Assembly: GCA_934178475.1 (NCBI GenBank) | Contig: CAKPQH010000007.1 | Location: 14,617-78,616 of the forward strand | Source of the DNA: an uncultured Clostridia bacterium | GTDB taxonomy: Bacteria; Bacillota; Clostridia; TANB77; CAG-508 | Direction of reading: 5' to 3' | DNA: 64,000 bases | Shown here: positions 31,682-41,747 of the stretch, in pieces | Numbering within the stretch: position 1 is the stretch's first letter | Layout of the letters: every line of letters begins with the position of its first letter | Translations under genes and position numbers: made by a program | The notes under the pieces: generated by a model | Seen by the model: only the letters and a program-made list of their open reading frames with translations | Told to the model about the DNA's origin: nothing | Databases searched by the model: none

Positions 31682-33877
31682 ATGGGGGAAAATTTAAAAG
31701 TTAAAATATTTTCTATTATAATATTAAGTTTAATTATATTTAGTATAATTGGAATAAAAAGTTATGCTAATACTTCATATACAATTAGAGGTTATGTATT
31801 GGATAAAGACGGAAACGGAATACAAGGTATTAATGTAACAGATGAGAATACAAATAATAGTATTGCAACAGATTCGAATGGATATTATCAAATTAATACA
31901 AATAATAAAAGTAAAATTATATTCGAATATAATGGAAATAATTATAAAATTGAAGATATAAAGAAGAAAGAATATAAAAATTATGATGAAAAGTTAGAAT
32001 TAGCTTATGTATACAAAGAAGCATCAGGAGCAGAGGAAAGACTTGCAAAAGTAGAAGAATTAACAAAAAGCATAGTAAGTAGTTCAGCATATAGAGGTTT
32101 CATAAATACATATAATAATGTAAGTGATTTTGAAATTAGTATAAAAAATTTAAAAAATGATGTTTCTAAATCTAGTGATAAATCATTTTGGAAAATGGGA
32201 CTTAAAAATTGGGAATGTGTTACATTACTATTGTTTGACAATAATAAAGAAAATGTGAGACAGTATTTTAAAAATAAAACTTATACATGGAAAGATAGAG
32301 ATTTATATAAATTGGCAATTGAAGGGAATAGTTCTCGCGTAGACAGTATGTTTGATGAAATATACAAAGTTTTAAAAGAAGAGGATCCTAAGGAAGAAAG
32401 CATAAAAGATGATAGCTCATTGGAAAATGGAAAAGTTAAAACAAAAGAAATTAATTTGAGCTATACAACTTTTATAAATGCTGTTTTTGAAAAATTAACA
32501 AATGATGATGGTGACGGAGATGGAGATGGAGATGCAGATGATCACAATGGAGATATAGAAAATCATGACGATATAGATACAGATGATGATGAAAAAGATT
32601 TTATAGTTGGAAAAATACAAGCAAAAGATATTGAAGGCAATGAAGCGACAATAGATAGAACAAAAGTACAAGTGAATTTGGTTAAAGTTGGTACGAATGA
32701 AAAGAAAACTATAAATTTAAATAATAACAATATATATAGTATTAATTATCCAAAAGATGAAGGAACATATAAAATTGAATATATTTTTTATGCTAATGAT
32801 AAAGAAAGTATAAATGGGGAATATTATGATGTAACAAGTAGTTATAGAAAAATAACGAATTCAACAAATAATACAGAAACAAATGTTGCAAAGACAGTAG
32901 TAAATAATGCCAAGAGTTTAGGAATAATAAATAATGACACAGAAGAAAATGAATTAGAAGATGGAAAACATACTAAATGTAGATTAGTACTTGAAACTGA
33001 ACCTTTTGAGGTTGAAAAAAAGAAAGATGATGGAACATATCCGACTGAAAAAATGAAAGGTGGAGTTTTATTAGAATATAGACCTAGATTTGCACTTAAA
33101 GTTGAAGAAGAAATTAATAATATTGTATTAACATTATCAAATGGACAAAACATAATAAATTGGACAAGTAGTGATAGAGGAAAAACTGATATTAGCTATG
33201 TATCTTCAATGACAGATCCAAGTTTTAGAACAGTAAGGATAGAATTAAATGACCAATTACTATATGGAAGTACATTATTTATTGGATATAAATTAACAGT
33301 GAAAAATGAATCAGATATAGATTGTAAAGAATATAAATTACTGAATTATTATGAGGGATTTGAATATAACGAGAATTTAAAGAATAAAGGAGAGACCAGT
33401 ATATCAAATAAAGAATATAATTGGATTGCAATAGAAAAAAGTGAAGCTAAAAATTATAATTCAAAAGTAGATGATAGTAATGAACATATAAAAAATGGTA
33501 AATTCTTATTATGCACAGATTTAATAGCAGGAGGAGAAACAAAAGAAATATATTTAGCTTTTTCAAGAGTTATGAGAAATGAAGATGATGCTTATTTTTC
33601 AAATGAAACAGAATTAGTTGAATATAAAAATGATGAAGGTAGAAGAAATTATTCTTCAATAGATAAAGAAGGAGAAATATTAAAAGCAGGAAATCATAAC
33701 TGGGAAGAAGAACCAAAGGTAGATAATGAAAGTGATTATGATTATTCGGGAGCTGTAAGTATTTCACCACCAACTGGATTTAGCAATTTGAAAAAATATT
33801 TGTTTATGAGCAACATAATTACAATGATTTTAATTGTGTTTGTAATAAAAAAATTAAAATGTAGGAGGAAAAAATGA
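31682..33877 (+). CDS. Large cell-surface protein with Cna-B-like repeat and possible sorting signal
   Basis: 731 residues from ATG at 31682 (GGAGA upstream; an ATG at 31670 lacks a ribosome site). Signal peptide (about 5-27, ending SYA), then an SdrD/carboxypeptidase-regulatory-like beta domain (RGYVLDKDGNGIQGINV...ATDSNGYYQI). An Asp-rich linker lies around residues 277-303. The C-terminus reads SPPTG, a hydrophobic helix and a basic tail (KKLKCRRKK), the layout of a sortase substrate with a non-LPXTG motif. It overlaps the next gene by 4 nt (ATGA), so the two are translationally coupled. Function unknown; likely an adhesin or shell component. Confidence 0.8.
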   Translation: MGENLKVKIFSIIILSLIIFSIIGIKSYANTSYTIRGYVLDKDGNGIQGINVTDENTNNSIATDSNGYYQINTNNKSKIIFEYNGNNYKIEDIKKKEYKNYDEKLELAYVYKEASGAEERLAKVEELTKSIVSSSAYRGFINTYNNVSDFEISIKNLKNDVSKSSDKSFWKMGLKNWECVTLLLFDNNKENVRQYFKNKTYTWKDRDLYKLAIEGNSSRVDSMFDEIYKVLKEEDPKEESIKDDSSLENGKVKTKEINLSYTTFINAVFEKLTNDDGDGDGDGDADDHNGDIENHDDIDTDDDEKDFIVGKIQAKDIEGNEATIDRTKVQVNLVKVGTNEKKTINLNNNNIYSINYPKDEGTYKIEYIFYANDKESINGEYYDVTSSYRKITNSTNNTETNVAKTVVNNAKSLGIINNDTEENELEDGKHTKCRLVLETEPFEVEKKKDDGTYPTEKMKGGVLLEYRPRFALKVEEEINNIVLTLSNGQNIINWTSSDRGKTDISYVSSMTDPSFRTVRIELNDQLLYGSTLFIGYKLTVKNESDIDCKEYKLLNYYEGFEYNENLKNKGETSISNKEYNWIAIEKSEAKNYNSKVDDSNEHIKNGKFLLCTDLIAGGETKEIYLAFSRVMRNEDDAYFSNETELVEYKNDEGRRNYSSIDKEGEILKAGNHNWEEEPKVDNESDYDYSGAVSISPPTGFSNLKKYLFMSNIITMILIVFVIKKLKCRRKK

Positions 33878-36800
33878 AAGGAAAAAGAGTTATAACAGGA
33901 CAAAGATTGGCTATATTATTTATTGGTATAGCATTAATAGCAGCATCAATAATAGCATTTGCTATAGTTAAGTTATTTGGCGGAAAAAAATTAATTCAAG
34001 AAGAAAATGTAGAAGATCTTTTTGCAAAAAGTGAATCATCTAATGTAAGTGAAGTTTGTGAAAAGAAAGACTGGGGAAAAGATATCATAGGAAGTACAAC
34101 TAAAGAAGAAGTTCCGATTCCAAGAGGATATGAATATAAAAGGGGAAACTTATCTAATGGTATAGTTGTAAGAGAAACAGAAACAGGTTCTGAATTTTTA
34201 TGGATACCATATCAAAAAGATACAAGCAAATATAGTGTAGAGGAGTATTATAAAAATGTTGATGTAAATGAAGTAAGTCCGGATACTATAAAAAGTATTA
34301 ATAAATACAATGGATTTTATGTGTCATTAAACATGAATAAAAATATAGATGATTTAAAAGAGTTATCAAACGAAACTTATAAATCATATGCTAAACAATT
34401 AGAAGATGATCAAAATGAAAATAATAAACATATTTTATCAAAAGAAGAAGTTGAGCAAGCAGTAGCATATATAGAAGATAAAAAGATAAAACTTAATGTT
34501 GGTATAGAGGCTATGACTATAGGATTATATTCTTCATTAAATATAGCTGAAGATACAGAAACTACTGTTTCATCAAATAATATTGTTGCAACAAAAGCAA
34601 GTTATAGTACTTTTGATAGAACAAAAATTTCTAACCAAATTCAACTTGCTACTAATAATAATTCATCATCTAAATCTAATGGATATTACGCATATGTATC
34701 TTTTAATAGTGGAAAAGCAAAAGTACCAGTTCCATCAGGATTTAAATATTCAGTTTATAATGGTATTGTTACAATACAAGCAAAAGATAACAAAAATATG
34801 GTTTACATATGGGTACCTGCAACAATTGATGAATTAAATAATTCTAAAGAAGAATTAAGAAAATTATATGAAAAATATACGAGAACAGATGGAGAAAGTT
34901 ATTCATTAGAAAAAGGTACAGATAAATATGATGCTTTTAATAATACAAGTGAAAAATTTTCAGATGAGTTTGTAAAAAGCATAGAGAAATTTAAAGGTTT
35001 TTATGTAAGTGAAGCTGAATTAGGTAATGATAGAGATGGAAATCCTTATAATAGAGCGAGAGGAATGATTAATTATTCTGCATCAGAACAAGCTGATGGA
35101 GGGGATTATTATAGAGTATCAAATCAGTCATTTAAAGGAAAAAATTTAAATATATTAATTGAAGAATCTAATTCGGAAAAATCTGTAGTAAGTCATCTTA
35201 TGTATGGCGCTGAATACGACAGAATGTTAATGTGGCTATTAAAACAAAAAACTTTAAGTGAAGAAGAGTTATTAGAGAACAGTACCAATATTGGAAAATA
35301 TAAAAATAGCGAAATAGGTAAAAATGCAACAGCTGAACAAAGTGGTAAATTTTTAAATGGAATATGGGGATTAGCTGGAAATTTATATGAGTTTACTGCT
35401 GAAAGTATGGAAAAAGATGGAAAGTCAAGCTATGTGTTAAGAGGAGGTTCTTATAAACAGGCGGGTAATGAGGACCCTATAGCTAATAGGAGATTTTTAG
35501 AGGATTTTGTTGGAGAAGAGTATGAAGATGAATTTGATAAAGGTTCGGCAATAGGTATAAGAACTTGTTTATATATTCAACCATCTGGAGTAAAAGAGGG
35601 AAATATAAAAGATTTTGATACTTTTGAAAATAAAGCTGATTATAATAGTAATAATGTCGAGTTTAATAAATTAAAAGAAGAACAGTCACTATGGGTAAAT
35701 GACTGGGATGGAATAAAAGTTTACAGTGAAGCTGATAATACTAAAGAAGAAATACAAACATTACCATTTGCTACAAGAATAACAGTTAAAGCAAAAGCTA
35801 AGTATAAAACAAGTGAAGATTTTTATTGGGCAAAGGGTGAAGCAAATGGAGTTCCAGTGTATTTTAACTGTGTAAATGGAGTTACGAAAAATGTTGGAGA
35901 GGTATTGGCTTCTGATGAAAATGGTAATGATATTATTATAAATTTTGTAAGTGGAGAGCCAGTTAAAAGATTTACGGATGGAGAAATAAAAGTATGGGGA
36001 GACCTTACAGAAGAATATGAGACTGTAAAAACAGATGTAGTTACAGTAGATGCAAAAACGGTAGATTTTAAATATGCTGAAATAAAAATTGGAGAAAAAT
36101 ACTATTGGGTTTTAGCAAATGATTTAAGGAAATCTAAAGAATCTGATATAGAAAATATGAAATTTAATATATGGGAAGAAACAGTAGTACGTTATGCAAA
36201 GACTTGGGAAGGAATGACAATATTTGATAAACCAGATGAAAGTAGCAATGTAGTAGGAAGCTTTGGATATGCTGAACAAGTTCCTGTTACAGGAAAAGCA
36301 AAAGAAGCAACAAATGATAATTTGTGGTGGGCACAAGTTAGTTTGCCAGAAAACAAAATTGGATATGTTAATGCACAAAACCTAGCAACAGAAAAAGGGT
36401 TTGTTAATGTGGAAAATAACAGGAGAGCAGATAATATTGAAAAATTTTTGAAATCAGGACAAGCAATTAGATTTTTTGATAAGGGATTAACAGTATATTC
36501 AAAACCAGATTATTCAGAGCAAGCAGTACTTAAAGTATATTCTGATGAAGGAAGTATAAAAGTAACTGGTAAATCAATGGATGGAGTATGGACATCTGTA
36601 GATACGGACCAAGGAGAAGGGTATGTGTATTCTAAAAATTTGAAGAAGACTGAAAATGAATATAAAGATAATTCTTTGATATACAATGTTAGTACGTCAG
36701 CGAGTAAAAATATAGATGAATATCGTTTGTTTATAGGTACAAAGGATAAAGATTCAATAGAAAAGATAACGGTTAAAAATACAGAAAATGAAAAAAATGA

Positions 36801-37425
36801 AGAATTAGACACTTCAAAATTCAAATTTAATGAGGAAGAAAAATATTATTGGATAACGTATGATAAGTTAGATAAAATAGGTTGGTATGAAGTAAAAATA
36901 TTATCAAAAGATAAAAAAGAATATGTATATAATGTTTATTATAATGGAAATAATCATAATGTAGTAATTAGTAAAAATGTTATATATACTTATGAAACTG
37001 GAAGAGAAGTGGAAAAAGTTAAAGTAAATGGAGAAGAAGTACTTTTTAAAAAGAATGAAAATGGAGATTATACAATAGAATCTGAATTGAATCAAGGAGA
37101 AAGAACTATTGAAGTTTGGTGCACAGATGGTAGCTATGCAAAGAGACATAATTTTATAAAATATGAAAAAAGTGAGAATGAGGCATATTTAACCTTTTTT
37201 GGAAAAGCAAGAACAAATCAAAAAAGGATAAGAGTTTATAAAGAAAAAGAAACAAAAAAAGTTACAAAAATAACTGTAAATGGAGAAGAAATATCATTTA
37301 AAGAAGAGAATGAATATTATTATACAGATTTTACTGATATAAAATGGGATACAAAATATATATTAGAAGCAACATTGGATGATGGAAGTAAAATAAGAAC
37401 ATATTATATACAATACAGTGATTAA
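33874..37425 (+). CDS. Giant surface protein: FGE-like domain plus SH3-like repeats (paralogue 1)
   Basis: 1183 residues. One N-terminal membrane anchor (about 10-32, after TGQRLA), an incomplete FGE-like lobe (about 60-190), and a fuller sulfatase-modifying-factor-like domain (about 280-575: NMVYIWVPA, GFYVSEAELG, WGLAGNLYEFTAE, VLRGGSYKQ). Three or more bacterial SH3-like modules follow (WDGIKVYSEAD, WEGMTIFDKPDESSNV, GLTVYSKPDYSE), then C-terminal beta-sandwich repeats. SH3b modules usually bind the cell wall. The FGE-like core resembles the DGR target at 1805 but has no NNC-rich variable end. Tandem paralogue of the next gene. Confidence 0.8.
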   Translation: MKGKRVITGQRLAILFIGIALIAASIIAFAIVKLFGGKKLIQEENVEDLFAKSESSNVSEVCEKKDWGKDIIGSTTKEEVPIPRGYEYKRGNLSNGIVVRETETGSEFLWIPYQKDTSKYSVEEYYKNVDVNEVSPDTIKSINKYNGFYVSLNMNKNIDDLKELSNETYKSYAKQLEDDQNENNKHILSKEEVEQAVAYIEDKKIKLNVGIEAMTIGLYSSLNIAEDTETTVSSNNIVATKASYSTFDRTKISNQIQLATNNNSSSKSNGYYAYVSFNSGKAKVPVPSGFKYSVYNGIVTIQAKDNKNMVYIWVPATIDELNNSKEELRKLYEKYTRTDGESYSLEKGTDKYDAFNNTSEKFSDEFVKSIEKFKGFYVSEAELGNDRDGNPYNRARGMINYSASEQADGGDYYRVSNQSFKGKNLNILIEESNSEKSVVSHLMYGAEYDRMLMWLLKQKTLSEEELLENSTNIGKYKNSEIGKNATAEQSGKFLNGIWGLAGNLYEFTAESMEKDGKSSYVLRGGSYKQAGNEDPIANRRFLEDFVGEEYEDEFDKGSAIGIRTCLYIQPSGVKEGNIKDFDTFENKADYNSNNVEFNKLKEEQSLWVNDWDGIKVYSEADNTKEEIQTLPFATRITVKAKAKYKTSEDFYWAKGEANGVPVYFNCVNGVTKNVGEVLASDENGNDIIINFVSGEPVKRFTDGEIKVWGDLTEEYETVKTDVVTVDAKTVDFKYAEIKIGEKYYWVLANDLRKSKESDIENMKFNIWEETVVRYAKTWEGMTIFDKPDESSNVVGSFGYAEQVPVTGKAKEATNDNLWWAQVSLPENKIGYVNAQNLATEKGFVNVENNRRADNIEKFLKSGQAIRFFDKGLTVYSKPDYSEQAVLKVYSDEGSIKVTGKSMDGVWTSVDTDQGEGYVYSKNLKKTENEYKDNSLIYNVSTSASKNIDEYRLFIGTKDKDSIEKITVKNTENEKNEELDTSKFKFNEEEKYYWITYDKLDKIGWYEVKILSKDKKEYVYNVYYNGNNHNVVISKNVIYTYETGREVEKVKVNGEEVLFKKNENGDYTIESELNQGERTIEVWCTDGSYAKRHNFIKYEKSENEAYLTFFGKARTNQKRIRVYKEKETKKVTKITVNGEEISFKEENEYYYTDFTDIKWDTKYILEATLDDGSKIRTYYIQYSD

Positions 37426-37432
37426 ATATAAG

Positions 37433-37470
37433 CTTAGATGGAAAGATGTTTTCTATCTAAGCTTTTGTAA
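37433..37470 (+). terminator. Terminator-like hairpin after paralogue 1
   Basis: AAGCTTAGATGGAAAGA pairs roughly with TCTATCTAAGCTT (stem AAGCTTAGAT/ATCTAAGCTT), followed by TTGTAATTTG. The T-run is weak. Confidence 0.6.
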
Positions 37471-37478
37471 TTTGATTT

Positions 37479-37517
37479 ATTACGATAGTATTACAATAGT
37501 ATTAAGTTTTTGTTACA
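37479..37517. promoter_or_regulatory. OmpR/WalR-type hexamer array upstream of paralogue 2
   Basis: ATTACG-N5-ATTACA-N16-GTTACA at 37479, 37490 and 37512: the same hexamers and spacing as the array at 31564. The minus strand reads TGTAAT-N5-CGTAAT, one base off the WalR consensus. Confidence 0.55.
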
Positions 37518-37598
37518 TTTATTGCTAAAAATATAAAGTAGTATATAATATTTATGGAGAATTTATATTTGTGTTAAATGCAAACAAGGGGGATAATA

Positions 37599-40500
37599 AT
37601 GAAAAGTAAAAGAAGGATAATAACAGGACAAAGATTAGCAATAATATTTATAATTGTTGCTATAGTTACAGCAACTTTGGTATCAATAGCGTTTATAAAA
37701 ATATTTGGTAAAGCTAAGGAAAATACTATAAGTGAAGCTAGCTACATAGAAGAACTTTTTGCTAGTAATTTACCAGAAGTAAAAGAAATATGTGAAAAGA
37801 AAGAGTGGGGAAATGACATCATTGGAAGTGCAACTAGAGAAGAGATTCCGATTCCAAAAGGGTATGAGTATAAGAAGGGAGATTTATCAACTGGAATTAT
37901 AGTAAGAGAGACAGAAACTGGTTCAGAACTTTTGTGGATACCATATCAAGAAGATGCAAGTTCAAATGTAGATGAATATTATAAAAATGTAAATGAACTT
38001 GAACTTGACTCAGATGCTATAAAAAGTATTGATAAATATAATGGATTCTATGTTTATTTAAATATGAACGTTGGAATAAATGATTTAAAAGATATCTCTA
38101 ATGATAAATATCAAAATTATGCTAAACAATTAAATTCAATGGGAAAATATAAGGATACACATATTGTTTCAAAAGATGAAATTGCACAGATATTAACTTA
38201 TACAAGTAAAAATAAAATAAATCTTGAAACTGGTGTAGAAGCTATGACAATAGGGTTATATTCTACATTAAATATAGCTAATGAAGATGATAAGGTATCT
38301 AGCAATGTAGTTGCAACAAAAGCAAGTTATGGAACTTTTGATAGAACGAATGTAGGAGTTCAGGTAGCTTCAAATAAAACAAAAGACAATGATGATGAGC
38401 CATCATATGCATATGTAACTGTTAAGGCAGCTAATAAGAATGAAACTGAAGTACCTATACCGTCTGGATTCGAATATTGTGTTAATGATGGAATAGTAAC
38501 AATAAGACAAAAATCAAATAAAAATATGGTATATATTTGGGTACCTGTAAAAAGTGACGATGAGAATACTAAAAATATTGAAGTATTAAAAAATGCAAAA
38601 AAAGAATTACAAGATATGTATATTAATTATGTTTCAAGTGGTGATGACGATGTACAAGATCCAACAAAAAAGGGATCAGATTTATATAAATCATTCAACT
38701 ATACTGAAGATGATTTTTCAGAAGATTTTAAAAAGAGTATAAATACATATGGTGGATTTTATGTAAGTGAGGCTGAGCTTGGTACTGATAGCGAAGGAAA
38801 TTCTTATAATAAAGCAAGAGGTATGATTAACTATTCTGCAAGTGAAAGACTTGGAGGTGGAGATTACTATAGAGCTTCTAATCAGAATTTTAATGATCAA
38901 AATATAAAGAAATTAATTAGTGAATCATGTAAAGAAGAATCAGTAGTAGGTCATCTTATGTATGGTGCTGAGTATGATATGATTATGTGTTGGATAAATA
39001 AGACGAATAAAGCAGATAATTATAATTTATTAATAAAAGATAGTACATTGGTAGGAAAATATTCAAATAGTAATATTGGAGCTAATGCATCAAAAGAAGC
39101 AAGTTCAAAATATTTTAATGGAATATGGGGATTAGCTGGAAATTTATTTGAACGAACAGCTGAAAGATATAAAGAAGATAATAATGTTGAATTGGTATTA
39201 AGAGGAGGTTCATATAAAAATAAAGGAAATGAATATCCTATGGTATCAAGAAGCTTTATAGATAGTATGGATACTGCAAGAAAAGATGAAGATATTTATG
39301 ACAAGGGTTCCGCAATCGGAATAAGATCATGTTTATATATTCAAAATGGTATATCAAAAAAGAGAAAAGTAAGCGAAGATGATGAATATGATAATAAAAT
39401 ATCTGAAAGTGATAATAATATCAGTTTTAAGAAATTATCTAGTGAAGTTTCAAGATATGTAAAAAATTGGGATGGATTAAAAATATATGAAAGTGCAGAT
39501 GATACGAAAGAACCTATTTCTACAGAAGGATTTGCAACTAGAATTGTTGTAACAGAAAAAGCAGAAGAGTTTAGCGCACCAGGATTATTTTGGGGAAAAG
39601 GTAAAGTAGAAGGAAAAGGAAATGAAGTCTACTTTAATTGCATGGATTTATGTGAATTAAGAAATGAAAATACAGTAAATAATGTAGAGTTTATAATTGG
39701 AGAAGAAGTTAAAAGATATTATGATGATAAAATAGAAGCATATGAAAAACCAGATCTAAATAGTAATCATGTTACATTAAATAGTGAGATTATAATAATT
39801 TGTGGAAAATCAACTAATATGGAATGGGCAAAAGTAATAAATGAAAATAAAGTATATTATGTACAATCTCAGAATTTAAGATTAAGTGCAGAAAAAAATA
39901 TAGATGGAATAAGCTTTTTGATTTGGGATTGGACTGAACCAAGATATATAAAGGTATGGGATAGTGTTAAAATATATGAAAAACCTAATGAATCATCTAA
40001 TGTTATAATGGAACTAACAGAAAGTGATGCAGTTTGGGTTTCTGCTAAAGCTAAAGACGCTACAAATAGTGATTTACAATGGGCAAGAGTTGAACTTCAA
40101 GACAATAAAAAGGGATATATAAATGCTAATTGCTTAACTAAAGGTGATGAGATAGATGGTGTTGTATTTGCTAAAGCTAAAGAGAGTACAAAAAGATGGT
40201 ATAGTGGATTAACATTATATAAGAGCCCTAAAGATGATGCGGAGAAAACTAAAGTTGAATATAGTGGAGAAATTGAAGTACTTGGAAAATCAGCAGATGG
40301 AAATTGGGCAATGGTGAGTACAGGAGAAGTATTATATGTAAAAGTAAATGAATTGTTAGGAGTACCTTTTGTATATAGAGATGCAGTAAAAAAATATTAC
40401 CATAGTGATTTAACTCTTTATGATAATGTACCAAATGGAAGTACATCAAAACTTCAAGGGCATGGTGAAGTAACAGTTATTGGAGTATCTGTTATGGATT

Positions 40501-41255
40501 GGAACTATTCTGTTATAGAAAATGATGGATATAAATATGTTAAAACATCTGATTTGAAAGATACTGCATATGTTGAACCAAAGCAAAATACAGATAATAA
40601 CAATAATAGTGGTAATGAAGATAATTATGAAAAGAATAAAGATGTAGTAAATGGAATAGAGTTTACAGCATATTCGAAAACAAGATATGCAAATAATTGG
40701 AGAGAAATAAAAATATATGAAAAACCTAGTAGCTCGAGTAAGATATTAGCTACATATGATATGGCAGATGAGGTAAAGGTAACTGCCAAATCAACAAATG
40801 GACGATGGGCAAGAGTAAAAAAAGGAAACTATACAGGATATGTTTTGACCAGTGGATTGTCAGAAGGAGAAAAGGTAGGAGATAAAATAATAATATCTGC
40901 TACAGCAAGAACAAGGTATATAGACGAATCTACAGCAGTATATGATAAGCCAGGTGGTAAAAAAGTACTAACGACATCTAGCATACAGGATATTCCTACA
41001 AAAGAGTGTGGAAAATCTACGGATAAGAAATGGAGTAGAATAATTGAAGGTGGAAAATATAGATATGTACTTTCAGAAAAATTGCATAATGTACAGAAAA
41101 AGAAATTTGAGATTAAATCATTAAAGGGAATAAAAATTAATGGAGTAGAAATGTTATTTACCAGAACAGAAAATGGAGAGATTAATATGAATAATCTTAA
41201 TATGGAAAAACTAGATACAGAAAAATATAATGTTGAAGTAACTTATGAAGAATAA
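37599..41255 (+). CDS. Giant surface protein: FGE-like domain plus SH3-like repeats (paralogue 2)
   Basis: 1218 residues from ATG at 37599 (GGGGGAT upstream). Same architecture as the gene before it and alignable throughout the first 600 residues: TGQRLAIIFIIVA anchor, VETGSELLWIPYQ-type lobe, then the FGE-like core (NMVYIWVPV, GFYVSEAELG, WGLAGNLFERTAE, VLRGGSYKN). The C-terminal half has more SH3-like modules than paralogue 1 (about six; e.g. WDGLKIYESAD, WDSVKIYEKPNESSNV, WREIKIYEKPSSSSK). It has its own upstream regulatory array. Probably wall-bound; substrate unknown. No formylglycine-generating activity should be assumed. Confidence 0.8.
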   Translation: MKSKRRIITGQRLAIIFIIVAIVTATLVSIAFIKIFGKAKENTISEASYIEELFASNLPEVKEICEKKEWGNDIIGSATREEIPIPKGYEYKKGDLSTGIIVRETETGSELLWIPYQEDASSNVDEYYKNVNELELDSDAIKSIDKYNGFYVYLNMNVGINDLKDISNDKYQNYAKQLNSMGKYKDTHIVSKDEIAQILTYTSKNKINLETGVEAMTIGLYSTLNIANEDDKVSSNVVATKASYGTFDRTNVGVQVASNKTKDNDDEPSYAYVTVKAANKNETEVPIPSGFEYCVNDGIVTIRQKSNKNMVYIWVPVKSDDENTKNIEVLKNAKKELQDMYINYVSSGDDDVQDPTKKGSDLYKSFNYTEDDFSEDFKKSINTYGGFYVSEAELGTDSEGNSYNKARGMINYSASERLGGGDYYRASNQNFNDQNIKKLISESCKEESVVGHLMYGAEYDMIMCWINKTNKADNYNLLIKDSTLVGKYSNSNIGANASKEASSKYFNGIWGLAGNLFERTAERYKEDNNVELVLRGGSYKNKGNEYPMVSRSFIDSMDTARKDEDIYDKGSAIGIRSCLYIQNGISKKRKVSEDDEYDNKISESDNNISFKKLSSEVSRYVKNWDGLKIYESADDTKEPISTEGFATRIVVTEKAEEFSAPGLFWGKGKVEGKGNEVYFNCMDLCELRNENTVNNVEFIIGEEVKRYYDDKIEAYEKPDLNSNHVTLNSEIIIICGKSTNMEWAKVINENKVYYVQSQNLRLSAEKNIDGISFLIWDWTEPRYIKVWDSVKIYEKPNESSNVIMELTESDAVWVSAKAKDATNSDLQWARVELQDNKKGYINANCLTKGDEIDGVVFAKAKESTKRWYSGLTLYKSPKDDAEKTKVEYSGEIEVLGKSADGNWAMVSTGEVLYVKVNELLGVPFVYRDAVKKYYHSDLTLYDNVPNGSTSKLQGHGEVTVIGVSVMDWNYSVIENDGYKYVKTSDLKDTAYVEPKQNTDNNNNSGNEDNYEKNKDVVNGIEFTAYSKTRYANNWREIKIYEKPSSSSKILATYDMADEVKVTAKSTNGRWARVKKGNYTGYVLTSGLSEGEKVGDKIIISATARTRYIDESTAVYDKPGGKKVLTTSSIQDIPTKECGKSTDKKWSRIIEGGKYRYVLSEKLHNVQKKKFEIKSLKGIKINGVEMLFTRTENGEINMNNLNMEKLDTEKYNVEVTYEE

Positions 41256-41285
41256 AGTATTATACAGAAGCTGAATAAAATAATA

Positions 41286-41353
41286 AATCCCCTATCTTAA
41301 ATAGAGATAGGGGATAAAAAATAGAAGTAGGATTAAACTTACTTCTTATTTTT
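41286..41353. terminator. Convergent terminators between paralogue 2 and rpmB
   Basis: ATCCCCTATCT/AGATAGGGGAT hairpin (41287-41313) serves the leftward rpmB; AGAAGTAGG (41323-41331) with CTTACTTCT (41338-41346) plus TATTTTT serves the rightward gene. Confidence 0.75.
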
Positions 41354-41358
41354 ATATC

Positions 41359-41559
41359 TTATGATACTCTTTTTACTTTTCCATTTCTTAAACATTTAGC
41401 GCATACATGAACTCTTTTAACTTCACCATCAATTTCAGCTTTTACACTTCTTAAGTTTGGTTTCCAAGTACGTGGAGCACGTTTACTTATATGTGAACGA
41501 GTAATGCTTAGTTTATTTCCATGAACAGGTTCTTTTTGACATATTGCACATTTTGCCAT
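41359..41559 (-). CDS. rpmB: 50S ribosomal protein L28
   Basis: 66 residues from the ATG at 41559 (GGAGGTG on the complement). MAKCAICQK...GNKLSITRSHISKRAPRTWKPNL is the L28 signature. Two CxxC pairs (CAIC and CAKC) mark the zinc-binding form. It is a single-gene unit transcribed opposite to tig. Confidence 0.95.
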   Translation of the reverse strand: MAKCAICQKEPVHGNKLSITRSHISKRAPRTWKPNLRSVKAEIDGEVKRVHVCAKCLRNGKVKRVS

Positions 41560-41606
41560 GATAAATTGCACCTCCTAATAATCTTAAATAAAATTGACTA
41601 ATAACA

Positions 41607-41635
41607 ATTTTAACATAAAAAATATAAAAATACAA
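41607..41635 (-). promoter_or_regulatory. rpmB promoter
   Basis: Minus strand TTGTAT (41635-41630), 17-bp spacer, TAAAAT (41612-41607). Confidence 0.6.
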
Positions 41636-41663
41636 GACATTTTAAAAAAATCTTGAATTTTTG

Positions 41664-41691
41664 TTGCATTTTAATAAAAATGTGATATAAT
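41664..41691 (+). promoter_or_regulatory. tig-clpP-clpX promoter
   Basis: TTGCAT at 41664-41669, 16-bp spacer, TATAAT at 41686-41691. Confidence 0.65.
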
Positions 41692-41747
41692 ATTAAAGCG
41701 TATAAAAGATAAATAGTACGATAAAAGCAATTGAAAGGAAGATTTAG

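Noticed and set aside
33874..41255. DGR variable ends in the two giant FGE-like proteins
   Set aside because: Their WGLAGN...LRGGSY regions use the usual A/T-ending codons with no NNC cluster or GC rise, so they are not called DGR targets.
33874..41255. Formylglycine-generating enzyme activity for the FGE-like proteins
   Set aside because: Similarity is only to the fold; no sulfatase is nearby and the catalytic cysteine pair of FGE is not evident.
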